Source: CAJXSD01 sp964633145 (GTDB lineage: Bacteria > Pseudomonadota > Alphaproteobacteria > Rhodobacterales > Rhodobacteraceae). Taken from it: a DNA stretch of 27,061 nucleotides. The notes under the pieces are model-generated. The model searched no databases, was not told the origin of the DNA, and was given only the letters and a program-made list of their open reading frames with translations. Positions within the stretch are counted from its first letter, which is position 1. Each line of letters starts with the position of its first letter. Location: positions 1-27,061 of the forward strand of contig CAZWFE010000032.1 in NCBI GenBank assembly GCA_964633145.1, written 5' to 3'. Below are positions 7,788 to 17,238 of the stretch, one piece after another. Made by a program: the position numbers and the translations under genes.

Positions 7788-8594
7788 TTGGGAATGATCA
7801 TTAGAATCGTGGTAATGATTGCCGGTGTTTTGCTGGGGGCAACATGGGTTGGCGCGCAGCAAAATGACATCAAGCCGAAATTCGGCAAACCCCCGCCCGC
7901 GAATGCGACCAAGCGAATTACGGTATTTATTGAACCAGTCGAACCGTCAGACGCACCCGATACCACGGAACCGACACCGGCCCCACAGCCAGACGGCGGC
8001 GAACATGCGGCATGGTTTTGGGGCGATATTCAGCCAATTGGGCGCGAAGGTTTGGTTGCAAGCGATTTGGATGTGGCTCTACGCATAATTCAGGCCCGTG
8101 GGCCCCAGTCGATCACGCCAACAGCCCAAGACATGCAGAACATGGTACAGCGCTGGAACCCCCAAATATTAATGTCAGCGGGTATCAGCAATATGTCGCC
8201 TGCGCTGATTGCAGCGGTGATATGGGTTGAAAGCCGCGGGAAACCGGATGCCATCAGCCCCGCAGCGGCACAGGGATTGATGCAGTTAATCCCAGCGACG
8301 GCCGAACGGTTTGGCGTGGATGATCCATTTGACCCTGTGCAGAATGTGACGGCGGGCGCCAGATATCTGTCGTGGCTGTTGGATAAATTTCAGGGCGACC
8401 CGATTTTAATGTTGGCGGGCTATAACGCTGGTGAAAATGCGGTCATCCAATCGGGTGGTGTGCCTGACTATGCCGAAACCCGCAATTATGTCCCCAAGGT
8501 TTTGGCCGCCTATGCCATTGCGCGCATGCTATGTAAAACGCCGCCGATCTTGGTGACCGACGGCTGTGTGTTTCAATTGCCCAACGCGCAGTAG
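7788..8594 (+). CDS. Lytic transglycosylase, SLT domain
   Basis: The product is about 268 residues. An N-terminal hydrophobic signal (to about residue 24, ending VGAQQ) is followed by a proline-rich low-complexity linker (about 30-70) and a C-terminal SLT domain. The catalytic glutamate is in IWVESRG (E148), followed by the typical AAAQGLMQLIPATAERFGV and AGYNAGENAV motifs. It would cleave peptidoglycan in the periplasm. Such genes often border Tad or secretion loci, where they open the wall for the apparatus, so this one may have served the pilus. The start is either TTG 7788, six bases after GGGGGA, or ATG 7794, twelve bases after it. The gene ends exactly one base before the stop codon of the convergent CoA-transferase gene. 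Confidence 0.88.
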   Translation: MGMIIRIVVMIAGVLLGATWVGAQQNDIKPKFGKPPPANATKRITVFIEPVEPSDAPDTTEPTPAPQPDGGEHAAWFWGDIQPIGREGLVASDLDVALRIIQARGPQSITPTAQDMQNMVQRWNPQILMSAGISNMSPALIAAVIWVESRGKPDAISPAAAQGLMQLIPATAERFGVDDPFDPVQNVTAGARYLSWLLDKFQGDPILMLAGYNAGENAVIQSGGVPDYAETRNYVPKVLAAYAIARMLCKTPPILVTDGCVFQLPNAQ

Positions 8595-9224
8595 TTAGGC
8601 AACGATCGTTGCCTGTGTTGCATCGCGCAGATCCTGTTCGCTGACGCCATCAGCGCATTCAACGATTTTCAAGCCACCCTCGACCACATCCAAAACACCC
8701 AGATTGGTGATGATGCGGTTAACCACGCCTTTACCGGTCAGGGGCAGGGTGCATTCGCGCAGAACTTTGCTATCGCCATGTTTGTTGGTGTGATCCATCA
8801 CCACGACAACGCGCCCGACGCCTGCCACCAAATCCATGGCGCCGCCCATGCCTTTGACCAGCTTGCCAGGGATCATCCAGTTTGCCAGATCGCCGGTTTC
8901 GGATACCTCCATCGCGCCCAGAATGGCCATGGCAATTTTACCACCACGGATCATGCCGAATGATGTAGCACTGTCGAAATATGCGGTTTGTGGCAATTCG
9001 GTGATGGTTTGTTTTCCTGCGTTGATCAGGTCCGGATCTTCGGTTCCTTCGACGGGGAAGGGGCCCATGCCCAGCATACCATTTTCGGATTGCAGCGTGA
9101 CCTCAATACCCTGTGGTATGTAATTCGATACAAGTGTTGGGATACCGATCCCCAAGTTCACGTACCAACCATCCTCTAATTCCAAAGCCGCGCGAGCAGC
9201 CATTTGATTACGATCCCATGCCAT
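8595..9224 (-). CDS. scoB: 3-oxoacid CoA-transferase subunit B
   Basis: This 209-residue protein is the beta subunit of a class I CoA-transferase. The catalytic glutamate lies in the motif SENGMLGMGP, followed by the INAGKQTITELP and SFGMIRGG blocks of the family. With subunit A it moves CoA from succinyl-CoA to a 3-oxoacid such as acetoacetate, in ketone-body or polyhydroxybutyrate use. The start is ATG 9224: an AAGGAGAT sequence (9231-9238) sits eight bases upstream and overlaps the stop of the subunit A gene, whereas an in-frame TTG at 9230 is too close to it. The two genes are thus translationally close and co-transcribed. Succinyl- versus other acyl-CoA donors, or a 3-oxoadipate role, cannot be told apart by sight. 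Confidence 0.9.
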   Translation of the reverse strand: MAWDRNQMAARAALELEDGWYVNLGIGIPTLVSNYIPQGIEVTLQSENGMLGMGPFPVEGTEDPDLINAGKQTITELPQTAYFDSATSFGMIRGGKIAMAILGAMEVSETGDLANWMIPGKLVKGMGGAMDLVAGVGRVVVVMDHTNKHGDSKVLRECTLPLTGKGVVNRIITNLGVLDVVEGGLKIVECADGVSEQDLRDATQATIVA

Positions 9225-9236
9225 TATCAAATCTCC

Positions 9237-9935
9237 TTATGTCGCGGGGCGCGTGGTGCGCTGTTCAATACGTTTTTCATGATCACCCTGTACAATCCGA
9301 TGCACATATATACCGGGCAAGTGAATGTGATCGGGGTCTAATGACCCTGTGGGAACGATTTCTTCGACCTCTGCGACGCAAATTTTGCCACACATTGCCG
9401 CCGGTGGGTTAAAGTTGCGCGCAGTTTTGCGGAAAATCAGATTGCCTGTCTCATCGGCTTTCCATGCTTTGACGATCGAAAGATCAGCGAACAAACCGGT
9501 TTCAAGGATATAGGTCTCACCATTGAAATCTTTGTGCTCTTTACCCTCGGCGATTACGGTTCCAACGCCCGTTTTTGTATAGAAACCGGGAATGCCGGCA
9601 CCGCCTGCGCGCATACGTTCAGCAAGCGTGCCTTGGGGATTGAATTCCAGTTCCAGTTCACCCGACAAATATTGGCGCATAAATTCGGCATTTTCGCCCA
9701 CATAGGACGAAATCATTTTTTTCACTTGGCGGGTTTGCAATAGAATTCCGATCCCAAAATCGTCAACACCCGCGTTGTTTGAAGCAAAAGTTAAATCTTT
9801 GGTCCCAGCGTCTTTGATTGCTTGCAATAACAATTCTGGTATGCCGCACAATCCAAATCCGCCAGAGGCGATAAACATGCCGTCGAACATAATGCCATCC
9901 AAGGCTTCTGCCGCGGAGCCGTATACTTTTTTCAT
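9237..9935 (-). CDS. scoA: 3-oxoacid CoA-transferase subunit A
   Basis: The 232-residue product is the alpha subunit of the class I CoA-transferase encoded with scoB. Visible blocks include GGFGLCGIPELL (residues 26-37), the SNNAGVDDFGIG loop and AGGAGIPGFYTKTGVGT. It forms the heteromeric enzyme with subunit B, the next gene, 12 bases on. The ATG at 9935 has AGGATA upstream at a slightly long distance. No transport or hydrolase gene for the pathway is adjacent, so the physiological substrate (acetoacetate most likely) is inferred from the family. The sequence is full length. Confidence 0.9.
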   Translation of the reverse strand: MKKVYGSAAEALDGIMFDGMFIASGGFGLCGIPELLLQAIKDAGTKDLTFASNNAGVDDFGIGILLQTRQVKKMISSYVGENAEFMRQYLSGELELEFNPQGTLAERMRAGGAGIPGFYTKTGVGTVIAEGKEHKDFNGETYILETGLFADLSIVKAWKADETGNLIFRKTARNFNPPAAMCGKICVAEVEEIVPTGSLDPDHIHLPGIYVHRIVQGDHEKRIEQRTTRPAT

Positions 9936-9967
9936 GCTGTCGGTATCCTATTTTTGAAACTTGCACA

Positions 9968-9996
9968 GTTTTGGCCTGATTACGGGCGACTGTCAA
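9968..9996 (-). promoter_or_regulatory. Possible sigma-70-type promoter for scoAB
   Basis: On the minus strand a perfect TTGACA (9996-9991) is followed after 17 bases by CAAAAC (9973-9968), which matches the -10 consensus at three of six positions. Transcription would begin near 9961, leaving a short leader before scoA. The -35 is good and the -10 weak, which is common in alphaproteobacterial promoters. Confidence 0.4.
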
Positions 9997-10026
9997 TTCA
10001 GTGCACACGCAAATTCATACACAGGT

Positions 10027-10869
10027 TTAGGCCAGCCTCAATAAGGCGACGCCGCATAATGTCACGCCAACCGCGAAAATTTTGGTACGTGTAAAACGTT
10101 CGCCGAAAAATATGACGCCAATGATCACCGCTACAATCATACTGGTTTCGCGCAATGCTGTAACCAGCGCAATAGGCGCCTGTGTAAAGGCCCATACGAC
10201 AATCACATAGGCCGTAAAGGATGCGGCCCCCCCGATCGCGAATGATTTGAATGTTGGCCCTGCAAGATCCGTAATGTTGCGTCTGCGCCAGATCAGGGAA
10301 CGCAGGAAAAATATCGAAGCAGACACCAAGCAGGATGCGGAAAAAAATCCAAGGGGATTTTGCGAAATACGCGCCCCCATCCCGTCAATAATTGAATACC
10401 CTGCGATAAAGCAGCCCGTCAGAACGGCCCAAAATGTCGCTTGGTCGCTGCTTGGCCCCAATTTGCGATGTGCCAAACCCATGCTTAGGATGCCACCAAT
10501 CATCAAAAGGACGGCCAAGAATTCCCATCCATTAAAGACTGCGCCCAAGGCGAAAACACTGACCGCTGTGACGATTAATGGCGCAGTGCCGCGGGCAATG
10601 GGATAAACTTGGCCCAGATCACCCGTTTGATATCCCTTTTGCAGTGCCATTGGATAGGCAATGTGAAAACCGGCACTTAGGACAATAAGGTGCCAAACAT
10701 CAGCTGATGGAAACGGCACGAATGCAAAACACAATAGTGCCGGTGGGACGTGGCCGAACATCACCGCGACAACAGATGATTGCTTGTCTGCGCCAGATTT
10801 AACCAGCGCATTCCATGATGCGTGCAAAACCGCCGCCAATAAAACGGCTACGAATATATATGTGTCCAC
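10027..10869 (-). CDS. EamA/DMT-family permease
   Basis: The 280-residue product is almost entirely hydrophobic, with about ten predicted membrane helices in two halves, the plan of drug/metabolite transporter (EamA) proteins. Features include the N-terminal LLAAVLHASWNALVKSG and the second-half ALVTALRETSMIVAVIIGVIFFGERFTRTK, a typical EamA block with a conserved glutamate. It acts in the inner membrane as an exporter or importer of an unknown small molecule. The GTG at 10869 has AGGTGA six bases upstream and is the likely start. It stands between topA and scoA on the same strand with gaps of 61 and 91 bases, so operon membership is uncertain. Confidence 0.85.
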   Translation of the reverse strand: MDTYIFVAVLLAAVLHASWNALVKSGADKQSSVVAVMFGHVPPALLCFAFVPFPSADVWHLIVLSAGFHIAYPMALQKGYQTGDLGQVYPIARGTAPLIVTAVSVFALGAVFNGWEFLAVLLMIGGILSMGLAHRKLGPSSDQATFWAVLTGCFIAGYSIIDGMGARISQNPLGFFSASCLVSASIFFLRSLIWRRRNITDLAGPTFKSFAIGGAASFTAYVIVVWAFTQAPIALVTALRETSMIVAVIIGVIFFGERFTRTKIFAVGVTLCGVALLRLA

Positions 10870-10930
10870 ATGTCACCTGCTTAGGCTGTCGTGGATAAGC
10901 TTAGGCGCATGAGGTGTCTTTTGAACAGCT

Positions 10931-13444
10931 CTATTTTGACTTTGTCGTTTTTTTCGCTGCGCGCTTTTTTGGGGCTTTGGCGGATTTCTCGGCAATAAGC
11001 GCTACGGCCATATCCATTGTGACATCGCCTGGTTCGACATCTTTGGGTAGGGTGGCGTTGATTTTGCCAAACTTGATATAGGGGCCATAACGCCCATCCA
11101 TGACATTTACGGGGCCGCCCTCTGTTGGGTGTTCGCCCAATTCTTTCAGCGGTGTCGCGGCGGCACGCGTGCGTCCGCCACCGCGGGCTGCTTTCTTGGC
11201 CAATTCCTCCATCGCGCGGTTCATGCCGATTGTGAAAACTTCGTCCACATCCTTGATGTTGGCATAGGTTGATCCGTGTTTGATAAAGGGACCATAGCGG
11301 CCTAGGCCAGCTTCGATCATAACGCCGTCTTCGGGGTGTGGCCCGATTTCGCGCGGCAAGTTCAGCAGTTGCAACGCCTTATCTAAATCCATATCCCCTT
11401 TGGTCCAACCTTTGGGCAAACTTGCACGTGGGGGCTTGGGCGCCTCTTTGGTGGCTTCGCCACGTTGAACATAGGGGCCAAAACGTCCCGTTTTAACGCT
11501 AATCACATCGCCATTATCTTCGCCTAGTACCATGTCGCCATTGTCATCGGCATCACCAGATAGTGGACGGGTAAAGGTACATTCAGGATAATTCCCACAA
11601 CCGACAAATCCGCCAGTGCGGGATGATTTTAGGTGTAGCTGCCCATTCCCACATTGCGGGCATACGCGTGGATCGCTGCCATCTTCGCGTGGGGGATACA
11701 GTTGCGGTGCCAAAGCATCGTCCAAAACGTCCAAAACTTCGGTTATGCGCAGCTCTGATGTCTCGGCAATGGCTGCAGAAAAATCACGCCAAAATTTTTG
11801 CAGAACCTCTTTGTAATCTTGTTCGCCCGCACTGACGTTGTCCAACTGATTTTCCAGCGCCGCAGTGAAATCATATTCAACATATTTCTTAAAGAAATTT
11901 AGCAAGAAAATGGTGACGATCCGACCTTTATCCTCAGGAAAGAGGCGGTTTTGCTCTTTGCGTACATATTCACGTTCTTGGATCGTGGATACGATGGATG
12001 CATAGGTCGAGGGGCGTCCAATGCCCAGCTCTTCCATCCGTTTGACCAAGGTGGCCTCGGTATAGCGTGGTGGTGCCTGAGTAAAGTGTTGTTCGGGCGT
12101 GACCGAATTTTTGCCCACGGTTTCACCCTGCGCCAGTTGGGGCAACCGTTTATCGTCGTCATCTAGAATTGAATCGTCGCGGCCTTCTTCGTAGACGCGC
12201 AAAAATCCGTCGAATAACACAACCTGCCCCGTAGCACGCAGACCGACTTGGCCATCGGCTGATCCAATTTCTGCGGTGGTGCGCTCAAGGCGTGCAGCCT
12301 CCATCTGGCAGGCAATGGTGCGTTTCCAGATTAGGTCGTACAACCGTCGCTGATCCGCGTCGGTGATTTTCAGCGCGGCAGTATCTTTGGTCATATCTGT
12401 CGGGCGAATACATTCGTGCGCCTCTTGGGCGTTCTTCGCTTTGTTTTTGTACATACGTGGCGATTTCGGCACATAATCTTCGCCATAGCGGTTTTTGATC
12501 GCATCGCGTGTGGCCATGACCGCCTCGGGTGCCATATCAATGCCGTCAGTACGCATATAGGTGATATGCCCTGCCTCGTATAAACGCTGGGCTGCCGACA
12601 TCGTTTGGCGTGCGCCAAAGCCGAATTTGCGGCTTGCCTCTTGTTGTAGCGTTGAGGTCATAAACGGCGCAGATGGGTTGCGCGCGGCTGGCTTTGCCTC
12701 GACTGAATGAATGGTTAGGTCACGGCTGCGAATTGCTTGAACGGCTAAATCTGCCTGTGTTTCATTTGTCAGATCATGTTTATCCAGCTTTTTGCCTGCT
12801 AAACTGACTAAACGGGCTTCGAACTCTTGTCCGCGTACTGATTTCAATGCAGCCTTGACGGACCAGTATTCTTGGGCACGAAACGCTTCGATTTCCATTT
12901 CGCGTTCAACGATCAGGCGCAAGCAAACGGATTGCACACGACCGGCAGAGCGCGCACCAGGCAATTTACGCCACAAAACGGGGGATAGGTTAAATCCAAC
13001 CAAATAATCCAGCGCACGGCGCGCCAGATAGGCATGTACCAATGGCGCATCCACATCGCGTGGATTTTCCATTGCTTCGGTCACGGCGGATTTGGTGATT
13101 GCGTTAAACACCACGCGGCTGACGGCGGTGTCCTTTTTAATTGCGCGCCGCTTGCGCAGCGTTTCCTCTAGGTGCCAACTGATTGCTTCGCCTTCGCGGT
13201 CGGGGTCAGTTGCTAGGATTAAAACATTGTCATCTTTCAATGCATCTGCGATGGCTTTGACGTGTTTTTTGCTGTCGTTTCCGACTTCCCATAACATTTC
13301 AAATTCGTTGTCAGTGTCGACCGAGCCATTCTTGGCGGGCAAATCGCGGACGTGTCCGTAGGATGCAAGAACTGTGTAGTCAGACCCCAAATATTTGTTG
13401 ATTGTCTTAGCTTTGGCAGGGGATTCTACAACGACTACAGGCAT
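10931..13444 (-). CDS. topA: DNA topoisomerase I
   Basis: This 837-residue type IA topoisomerase relaxes negative supercoils. It starts with the Toprim sequence MPVVVVESPAKAKTI, has the acidic DPDREGE motif (80-86) and the active-site tyrosine in ITYMRTDG (Y296). The C-terminal part has a CPQC...CGNYPEC zinc-ribbon repeat (about residues 590-620), then degenerate topo-C repeats marked by GRYGP sequences, and a lysine-rich tail. The start at 13444 is preferred over an upstream frame extension because AAGGAAT lies just before it and the protein then begins at the conserved Toprim strand. It lies downstream of dprA on the same strand, an order common in alphaproteobacteria. Confidence 0.96.
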   Translation of the reverse strand: MPVVVVESPAKAKTINKYLGSDYTVLASYGHVRDLPAKNGSVDTDNEFEMLWEVGNDSKKHVKAIADALKDDNVLILATDPDREGEAISWHLEETLRKRRAIKKDTAVSRVVFNAITKSAVTEAMENPRDVDAPLVHAYLARRALDYLVGFNLSPVLWRKLPGARSAGRVQSVCLRLIVEREMEIEAFRAQEYWSVKAALKSVRGQEFEARLVSLAGKKLDKHDLTNETQADLAVQAIRSRDLTIHSVEAKPAARNPSAPFMTSTLQQEASRKFGFGARQTMSAAQRLYEAGHITYMRTDGIDMAPEAVMATRDAIKNRYGEDYVPKSPRMYKNKAKNAQEAHECIRPTDMTKDTAALKITDADQRRLYDLIWKRTIACQMEAARLERTTAEIGSADGQVGLRATGQVVLFDGFLRVYEEGRDDSILDDDDKRLPQLAQGETVGKNSVTPEQHFTQAPPRYTEATLVKRMEELGIGRPSTYASIVSTIQEREYVRKEQNRLFPEDKGRIVTIFLLNFFKKYVEYDFTAALENQLDNVSAGEQDYKEVLQKFWRDFSAAIAETSELRITEVLDVLDDALAPQLYPPREDGSDPRVCPQCGNGQLHLKSSRTGGFVGCGNYPECTFTRPLSGDADDNGDMVLGEDNGDVISVKTGRFGPYVQRGEATKEAPKPPRASLPKGWTKGDMDLDKALQLLNLPREIGPHPEDGVMIEAGLGRYGPFIKHGSTYANIKDVDEVFTIGMNRAMEELAKKAARGGGRTRAAATPLKELGEHPTEGGPVNVMDGRYGPYIKFGKINATLPKDVEPGDVTMDMAVALIAEKSAKAPKKRAAKKTTKSK

Positions 13445-13484
13445 TACAATTCCTTTCGACTCGGACCGAGCTCTATGGCGGCGG

Positions 13485-13514
13485 AACATGCCGATTAAGC
13501 GGGTGGTTTGTCAA
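13485..13514 (-). promoter_or_regulatory. Possible topA promoter
   Basis: On the minus strand TTGACA (13514-13509) is followed after 18 bases by CATGTT (13490-13485), three of six matches to the -10 consensus. It sits in the 112-base gap between dprA and topA and would start transcription near 13478. The leader also contains an 11-base palindrome (CTCGG-A-CCGAG, 13460-13470) of unknown meaning. Confidence 0.35.
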
Positions 13515-13556
13515 TGCCCGTTTTATCAAATCGAAAAATCTATCATTTTGGACAGA

Positions 13557-14693
13557 TCAATGTTTTGCGTTTAATGCGATCAGTCCGCCAGGCATGCGTT
13601 GGATATGCCCTTCGATTTCCATGTCGACAAACAGGCTGCCTGCCTGGGCGGCACTGATCCCCAGATCGCGGATGACTTGGTCTTCGCTGACGGGGGTGGG
13701 GGACAGCTGGTTAAGCAGGGTTGCGTGCAGTTTGGCTGTGTCACGCAGGCTGCGTTTGGGTTCGGGTTGGGCTGGTTCGGGCTTGGGCGGGGTATCAGAC
13801 AGGGGTGCCAGTGACTCGATCACATCGGCGGCATGGCGGATCAAAGTGGCGCCGTCGCGGATCATCATATTACAGCCCGAGGCGCGTGCATCAAATGGAT
13901 GGCCTGGTACGGCGAACACGTCACGCCCCTGATCCAAGGCATTGCGCGCAGTGATCAGTGATCCCGATTTTGCAGCAGCCTCAATCACAATAATCGCACG
14001 GCTTAGACCGGAAATAATTCGGTTTCGAATGGGGAAATGGCGTGCCTTGGGTTGGGTTCCAAAGGGTTGTTCGGAAATTAAAACGCCCTGTTCCCAAATG
14101 GATCGCATCAATTGCGTGTTTTCGGTGGGATAGGGCACATCCAGCCCGCCACCCAACACGGCAATGGTTCCTGTGCCCAAACTGGCCCCATGGGCTGCTG
14201 TATCGATCCCGCGTGCCAAACCAGACGTTATCACATATCCCTGTTCGCCCAATTCGGTCGCCAAAAAACGTGCCGTTCGCATACCCAGCGATGACGCATT
14301 GCGCGCGCCCACGATGGATAGGCTGGGCCGATTGAACAATGCCAGATCCCCGCGCGCCCAAAACAACGGTGGCGCGTCGGACAAATCATTTAGTAATGTG
14401 GGATAATTGGGCGCACCACGACATATTAATTTCGCGTTATATTTTTGTGCCAACTGTAATTCAGCTTCGGCCACGTTATGCGGGCAGACAGTATAATCAT
14501 CGATGCCCGCGGCACGGGCAATTTCGGGCAAATGGTGCAGGCATTCCTGTGCGGATCCATGTTCCGACATCAGTTTATAGAATGTTGAAATGCCAACCCG
14601 TCTGGATCGTAAGAGACGAAGCCATGCCAACCGATCCGCTTCCTGGGTGGGTGGGATTAGGGGGTGAGCGGAAGAACTAAATAAATCGGTCAT
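13557..14693 (-). CDS. dprA: DNA-processing protein DprA
   Basis: This 378-residue protein loads RecA on incoming single-stranded DNA in natural transformation and is also present in non-competent bacteria. It has an N-terminal helix-hairpin/SAM-like region, then a Rossmann-like DprA core with SIVGARNASSLGMR, SGLARGIDTAAHG, AVLGGGLDVPYP, FPIRNRIISGL and AAKSGSLITARNALDQGR blocks, and a C-terminal winged-helix domain (about 310-378) after a proline-rich linker. The ATG at 14693 is chosen because GGAG lies five bases upstream; the overlapping GTG at 14696 is only two bases from it. It precedes topA by about 110 bases. The gene appears complete. Confidence 0.95.
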   Translation of the reverse strand: MTDLFSSSAHPLIPPTQEADRLAWLRLLRSRRVGISTFYKLMSEHGSAQECLHHLPEIARAAGIDDYTVCPHNVAEAELQLAQKYNAKLICRGAPNYPTLLNDLSDAPPLFWARGDLALFNRPSLSIVGARNASSLGMRTARFLATELGEQGYVITSGLARGIDTAAHGASLGTGTIAVLGGGLDVPYPTENTQLMRSIWEQGVLISEQPFGTQPKARHFPIRNRIISGLSRAIIVIEAAAKSGSLITARNALDQGRDVFAVPGHPFDARASGCNMMIRDGATLIRHAADVIESLAPLSDTPPKPEPAQPEPKRSLRDTAKLHATLLNQLSPTPVSEDQVIRDLGISAAQAGSLFVDMEIEGHIQRMPGGLIALNAKH

Positions 14694-14748
14694 CACAACT
14701 CCGTCTGCTTACAAGAATCACAATAACCGATTATTGGTTAATTATGGA

Positions 14749-16167
14749 TTAAGCCGATCCACCAACTGTCAGGCCGCCAATCAACACGCTGGGTTGTCCC
14801 ACACCAACGGGGACCCATTGACCTGCTTTACCGCAGGTGCCCATGCCAGGGTCCAATGCCATATCATTGCCCAATCCGCGAATATGTTTTAACGCGGTGG
14901 CCCCATCACCAATTAATGTAGCCCCCTTAAGTGGCGCACCGACGGTGCCATTTTTGACCTCATAGGCTTCGGTACAGGAAAACACGAATTTACCATTCGT
15001 AATGTCCACCTGACCGCCGCCAAATCCAACGGCATAAATCCCATCAGTCAGATCCCCCAACAGATCCTGAACCGTAGAATCCCCCGACAGCATCATGGTG
15101 TTTGTCATGCGGGGCATGGGCGCGTGTGCATAACTTTCGCGGCGACCATTGCCGGTGGGGGCGACACCCATCAATCGGGCGTTTTGACGATCTTGCATGT
15201 ATCCAACCAACACACCATCTTCGATCAGTACATTGCGGGCCGATGGGGTGCCTTCGTCATCGACGGAAATGGATCCACGACGATTCGGCAATGTGCCATC
15301 GTCGACAACGGTTACGCCTTTGGCGGCCACCTGTTGGCCCATCAAACCGGCAAAGGCGCTGGATCCTTTGCGATTAAAATCACCCTCTAGTCCGTGGCCC
15401 ACTGCCTCGTGCAGCAAAATGCCGGGCCAGCCTGGGCCCAGAACGATATCCTTGACGCCAGCGGGGGCAGGTTTGGCATTTAGGTTAACCAAAGCAATCC
15501 GCAGCGCTTCAAGCGCTTGGGGTTTCCATGCCTCGGGCGAAATTTGTCCTGACAGTTCATAGCGGCCGCCGCCACCGCATGATCCGCTTTCGCGTTTGCC
15601 ATTTTCTTGGACAATGACCCCAACGGTCACGCGGGCCATTGGGCGCATATCGGTCCAGATGCCACCTTCGGGACGTAGGATCGTGACCTCTTGGCAGCTG
15701 GTGCCAATGGATGCGGTGACTTGGACTACGCGGTTATCATGGCTACGCAGAAAATCGTCGATTTCCTTTAGAACATCGACCTTGGTTGCGAAATCAACCT
15801 CGGATGTTGGGTCAAAGGCTTCGTATAATTTGGTGTTGGTACGGGCTGGGGCGACCGCCAATTCAGACGCCGATCCGCGTGCGGCAAGACGGACGGTGTC
15901 TTGGGCGCGCTGCAATGCGGATATGCTGATTTCCGTTGAATGGGCATATCCCGTGATTTCACCACACACGGCACGCAGGCCGAATCCTTCGCTGGCGTCA
16001 TAGTTTGCCGACTTAAGCCGCTGATCGTCCAGCATCAGCGTTTCGCTGGACCGGCGTTCGAAAAACAGCTCGCCGTCATCGGCGCCATGGGTCGCTTGGC
16101 GCAGGATATCCAGCGCAACCTTTTGTTCTAAATGCGTTTCAAAGGGTCTGAATTCTGAATGTGACAT
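14749..16167 (-). CDS. tldD: Metalloprotease TldD
   Basis: The 472-residue product matches the TldD/PmbA metalloprotease family, where TldD is the catalytic subunit of a complex that acts on peptides such as microcin precursors and unfolded polypeptides. The zinc-binding HEAVGH motif lies at residues 253-258, followed by GLEGDFNRKGSS. Near the C terminus the block GTCGKAGQWVPVGVGQPSVLIGGLTVGG is present in the form usual for TldD. The partner gene pmbA/tldE is not in this window. The gene is divergent from the cytochrome oxidase operon and 53 bases upstream of dprA. Its length is normal and no damage is visible. Confidence 0.95.
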   Translation of the reverse strand: MSHSEFRPFETHLEQKVALDILRQATHGADDGELFFERRSSETLMLDDQRLKSANYDASEGFGLRAVCGEITGYAHSTEISISALQRAQDTVRLAARGSASELAVAPARTNTKLYEAFDPTSEVDFATKVDVLKEIDDFLRSHDNRVVQVTASIGTSCQEVTILRPEGGIWTDMRPMARVTVGVIVQENGKRESGSCGGGGRYELSGQISPEAWKPQALEALRIALVNLNAKPAPAGVKDIVLGPGWPGILLHEAVGHGLEGDFNRKGSSAFAGLMGQQVAAKGVTVVDDGTLPNRRGSISVDDEGTPSARNVLIEDGVLVGYMQDRQNARLMGVAPTGNGRRESYAHAPMPRMTNTMMLSGDSTVQDLLGDLTDGIYAVGFGGGQVDITNGKFVFSCTEAYEVKNGTVGAPLKGATLIGDGATALKHIRGLGNDMALDPGMGTCGKAGQWVPVGVGQPSVLIGGLTVGGSA

Positions 16168-16346
16168 TGTTCTGCGGCCTTTGTTGTGGTGTCAGCGCGA
16201 CATAATGCCCTTGGGTTTGATGGGTCATCGCGGACATTTATTTCTTTATCTCTGGTCATAAATATGTTTTTAAGGCGCCAGAATACAATGGGATTCCGTC
16301 CTTTGGGTGGATTTTCGTTTAGGGAAACAACCGATCAGGGTATAAA
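16168..16346. promoter_or_regulatory. Divergent promoter region of tldD and the cytochrome oxidase operon
   Basis: The 179-base gap separates the oppositely oriented tldD and ctaC and must carry both promoters. A TACAAT (16284-16289) could serve as a -10 element for ctaC but lacks a fitting -35. An AGGG lies shortly before the ctaC ATG. No hairpin or operator of note was found. Confidence 0.35.
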
Positions 16347-17228
16347 ATGCGACTGAAGATGCTATCAGGCCTTGCGGCCGCCGGTCTAGCTGTACCTGCC
16401 TTTGCGCAAGACAGCAGTGAAATTATTGGTACACCAACCGACAAAGCTATGGGGTTTCAGCCAGCCGCCACAGAATTGGCGCGTGACCTGCAGTGGTTGG
16501 ACGGAATGATCAATGTGATCATTATCGCAATTGTGTTGTTCGTGACAGCACTGTTGATTGCGGTGATGATACGTTACAACCGCCGTGCCAATCCGACGCC
16601 AGCCTCGTTCACACACAACACACCAATTGAAATCCTTTGGACGGTTGTCCCGATTTTGACACTGTTGTTTATCGGTGCGTATTCGCTGCCTATTTTGTTC
16701 AAGCAGCAAGAGATTCCAGAAGGCGAAATCAATATCAAAGTGACAGGCTACCAGTGGTACTGGGGCTATGAATACACTGACGAAGGTTTCGGTTTCGACA
16801 GCTTTATGATCGGCGCATTCGAAGACAAACGCATGAGCCCAGACGTAGAAGCACAGTTGATTGACGCTGGTTACACTCGTGACGAATTCCTGTTGGCGAC
16901 AGATACGCAAGTTGTTGTTCCTGTGAACAAAGTTGTTGTGATGCAGGTCACTGGCGCGGACGTGATCCACAGCTGGACCATTCCTGCCTTTGGCGTCAAG
17001 CAAGACGCAGTACCTGGCCGTATCGGGCAGTTGTGGTTCAAAGCGGAAAAAGAAGGCATTTACTTTGGTCAGTGTTCGGAATTGTGCGGTAAAGACCACG
17101 CTTATATGCCGATCACAGTCAAGGTCGTAAGCCAAGAAGAATACGAGCAGTGGCTGCAAGAAGCAAAAGAAGAGTACGCCGCGGCACCTGCTTTGGATGC
17201 TGAATACCAAATCGCATCCGCTAATTAA
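16347..17228 (+). CDS. ctaC: Cytochrome c oxidase subunit II
   Basis: The 293-residue product accepts electrons from cytochrome c at its CuA centre in aa3-type oxidase. It has a signal peptide ending AFAQ (about residue 21), two membrane helices (about 53-76 and 95-117) and a periplasmic cupredoxin domain. The CuA ligands are visible as H208 in VIHSW and the GQCSELCGKDHAYM motif (C243, E245, C247, H251, M254). The aromatic YQWYWGYEY (135-143) is the usual electron-entry patch. It is the first gene of the operon, followed after 60 bases by ctaB; the gap holds a hairpin. Subunit I is not encoded here, as in other Rhodobacteraceae. Confidence 0.97.
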   Translation: MRLKMLSGLAAAGLAVPAFAQDSSEIIGTPTDKAMGFQPAATELARDLQWLDGMINVIIIAIVLFVTALLIAVMIRYNRRANPTPASFTHNTPIEILWTVVPILTLLFIGAYSLPILFKQQEIPEGEINIKVTGYQWYWGYEYTDEGFGFDSFMIGAFEDKRMSPDVEAQLIDAGYTRDEFLLATDTQVVVPVNKVVVMQVTGADVIHSWTIPAFGVKQDAVPGRIGQLWFKAEKEGIYFGQCSELCGKDHAYMPITVKVVSQEEYEQWLQEAKEEYAAAPALDAEYQIASAN

Positions 17229-17238
17229 ACGATAGCTG

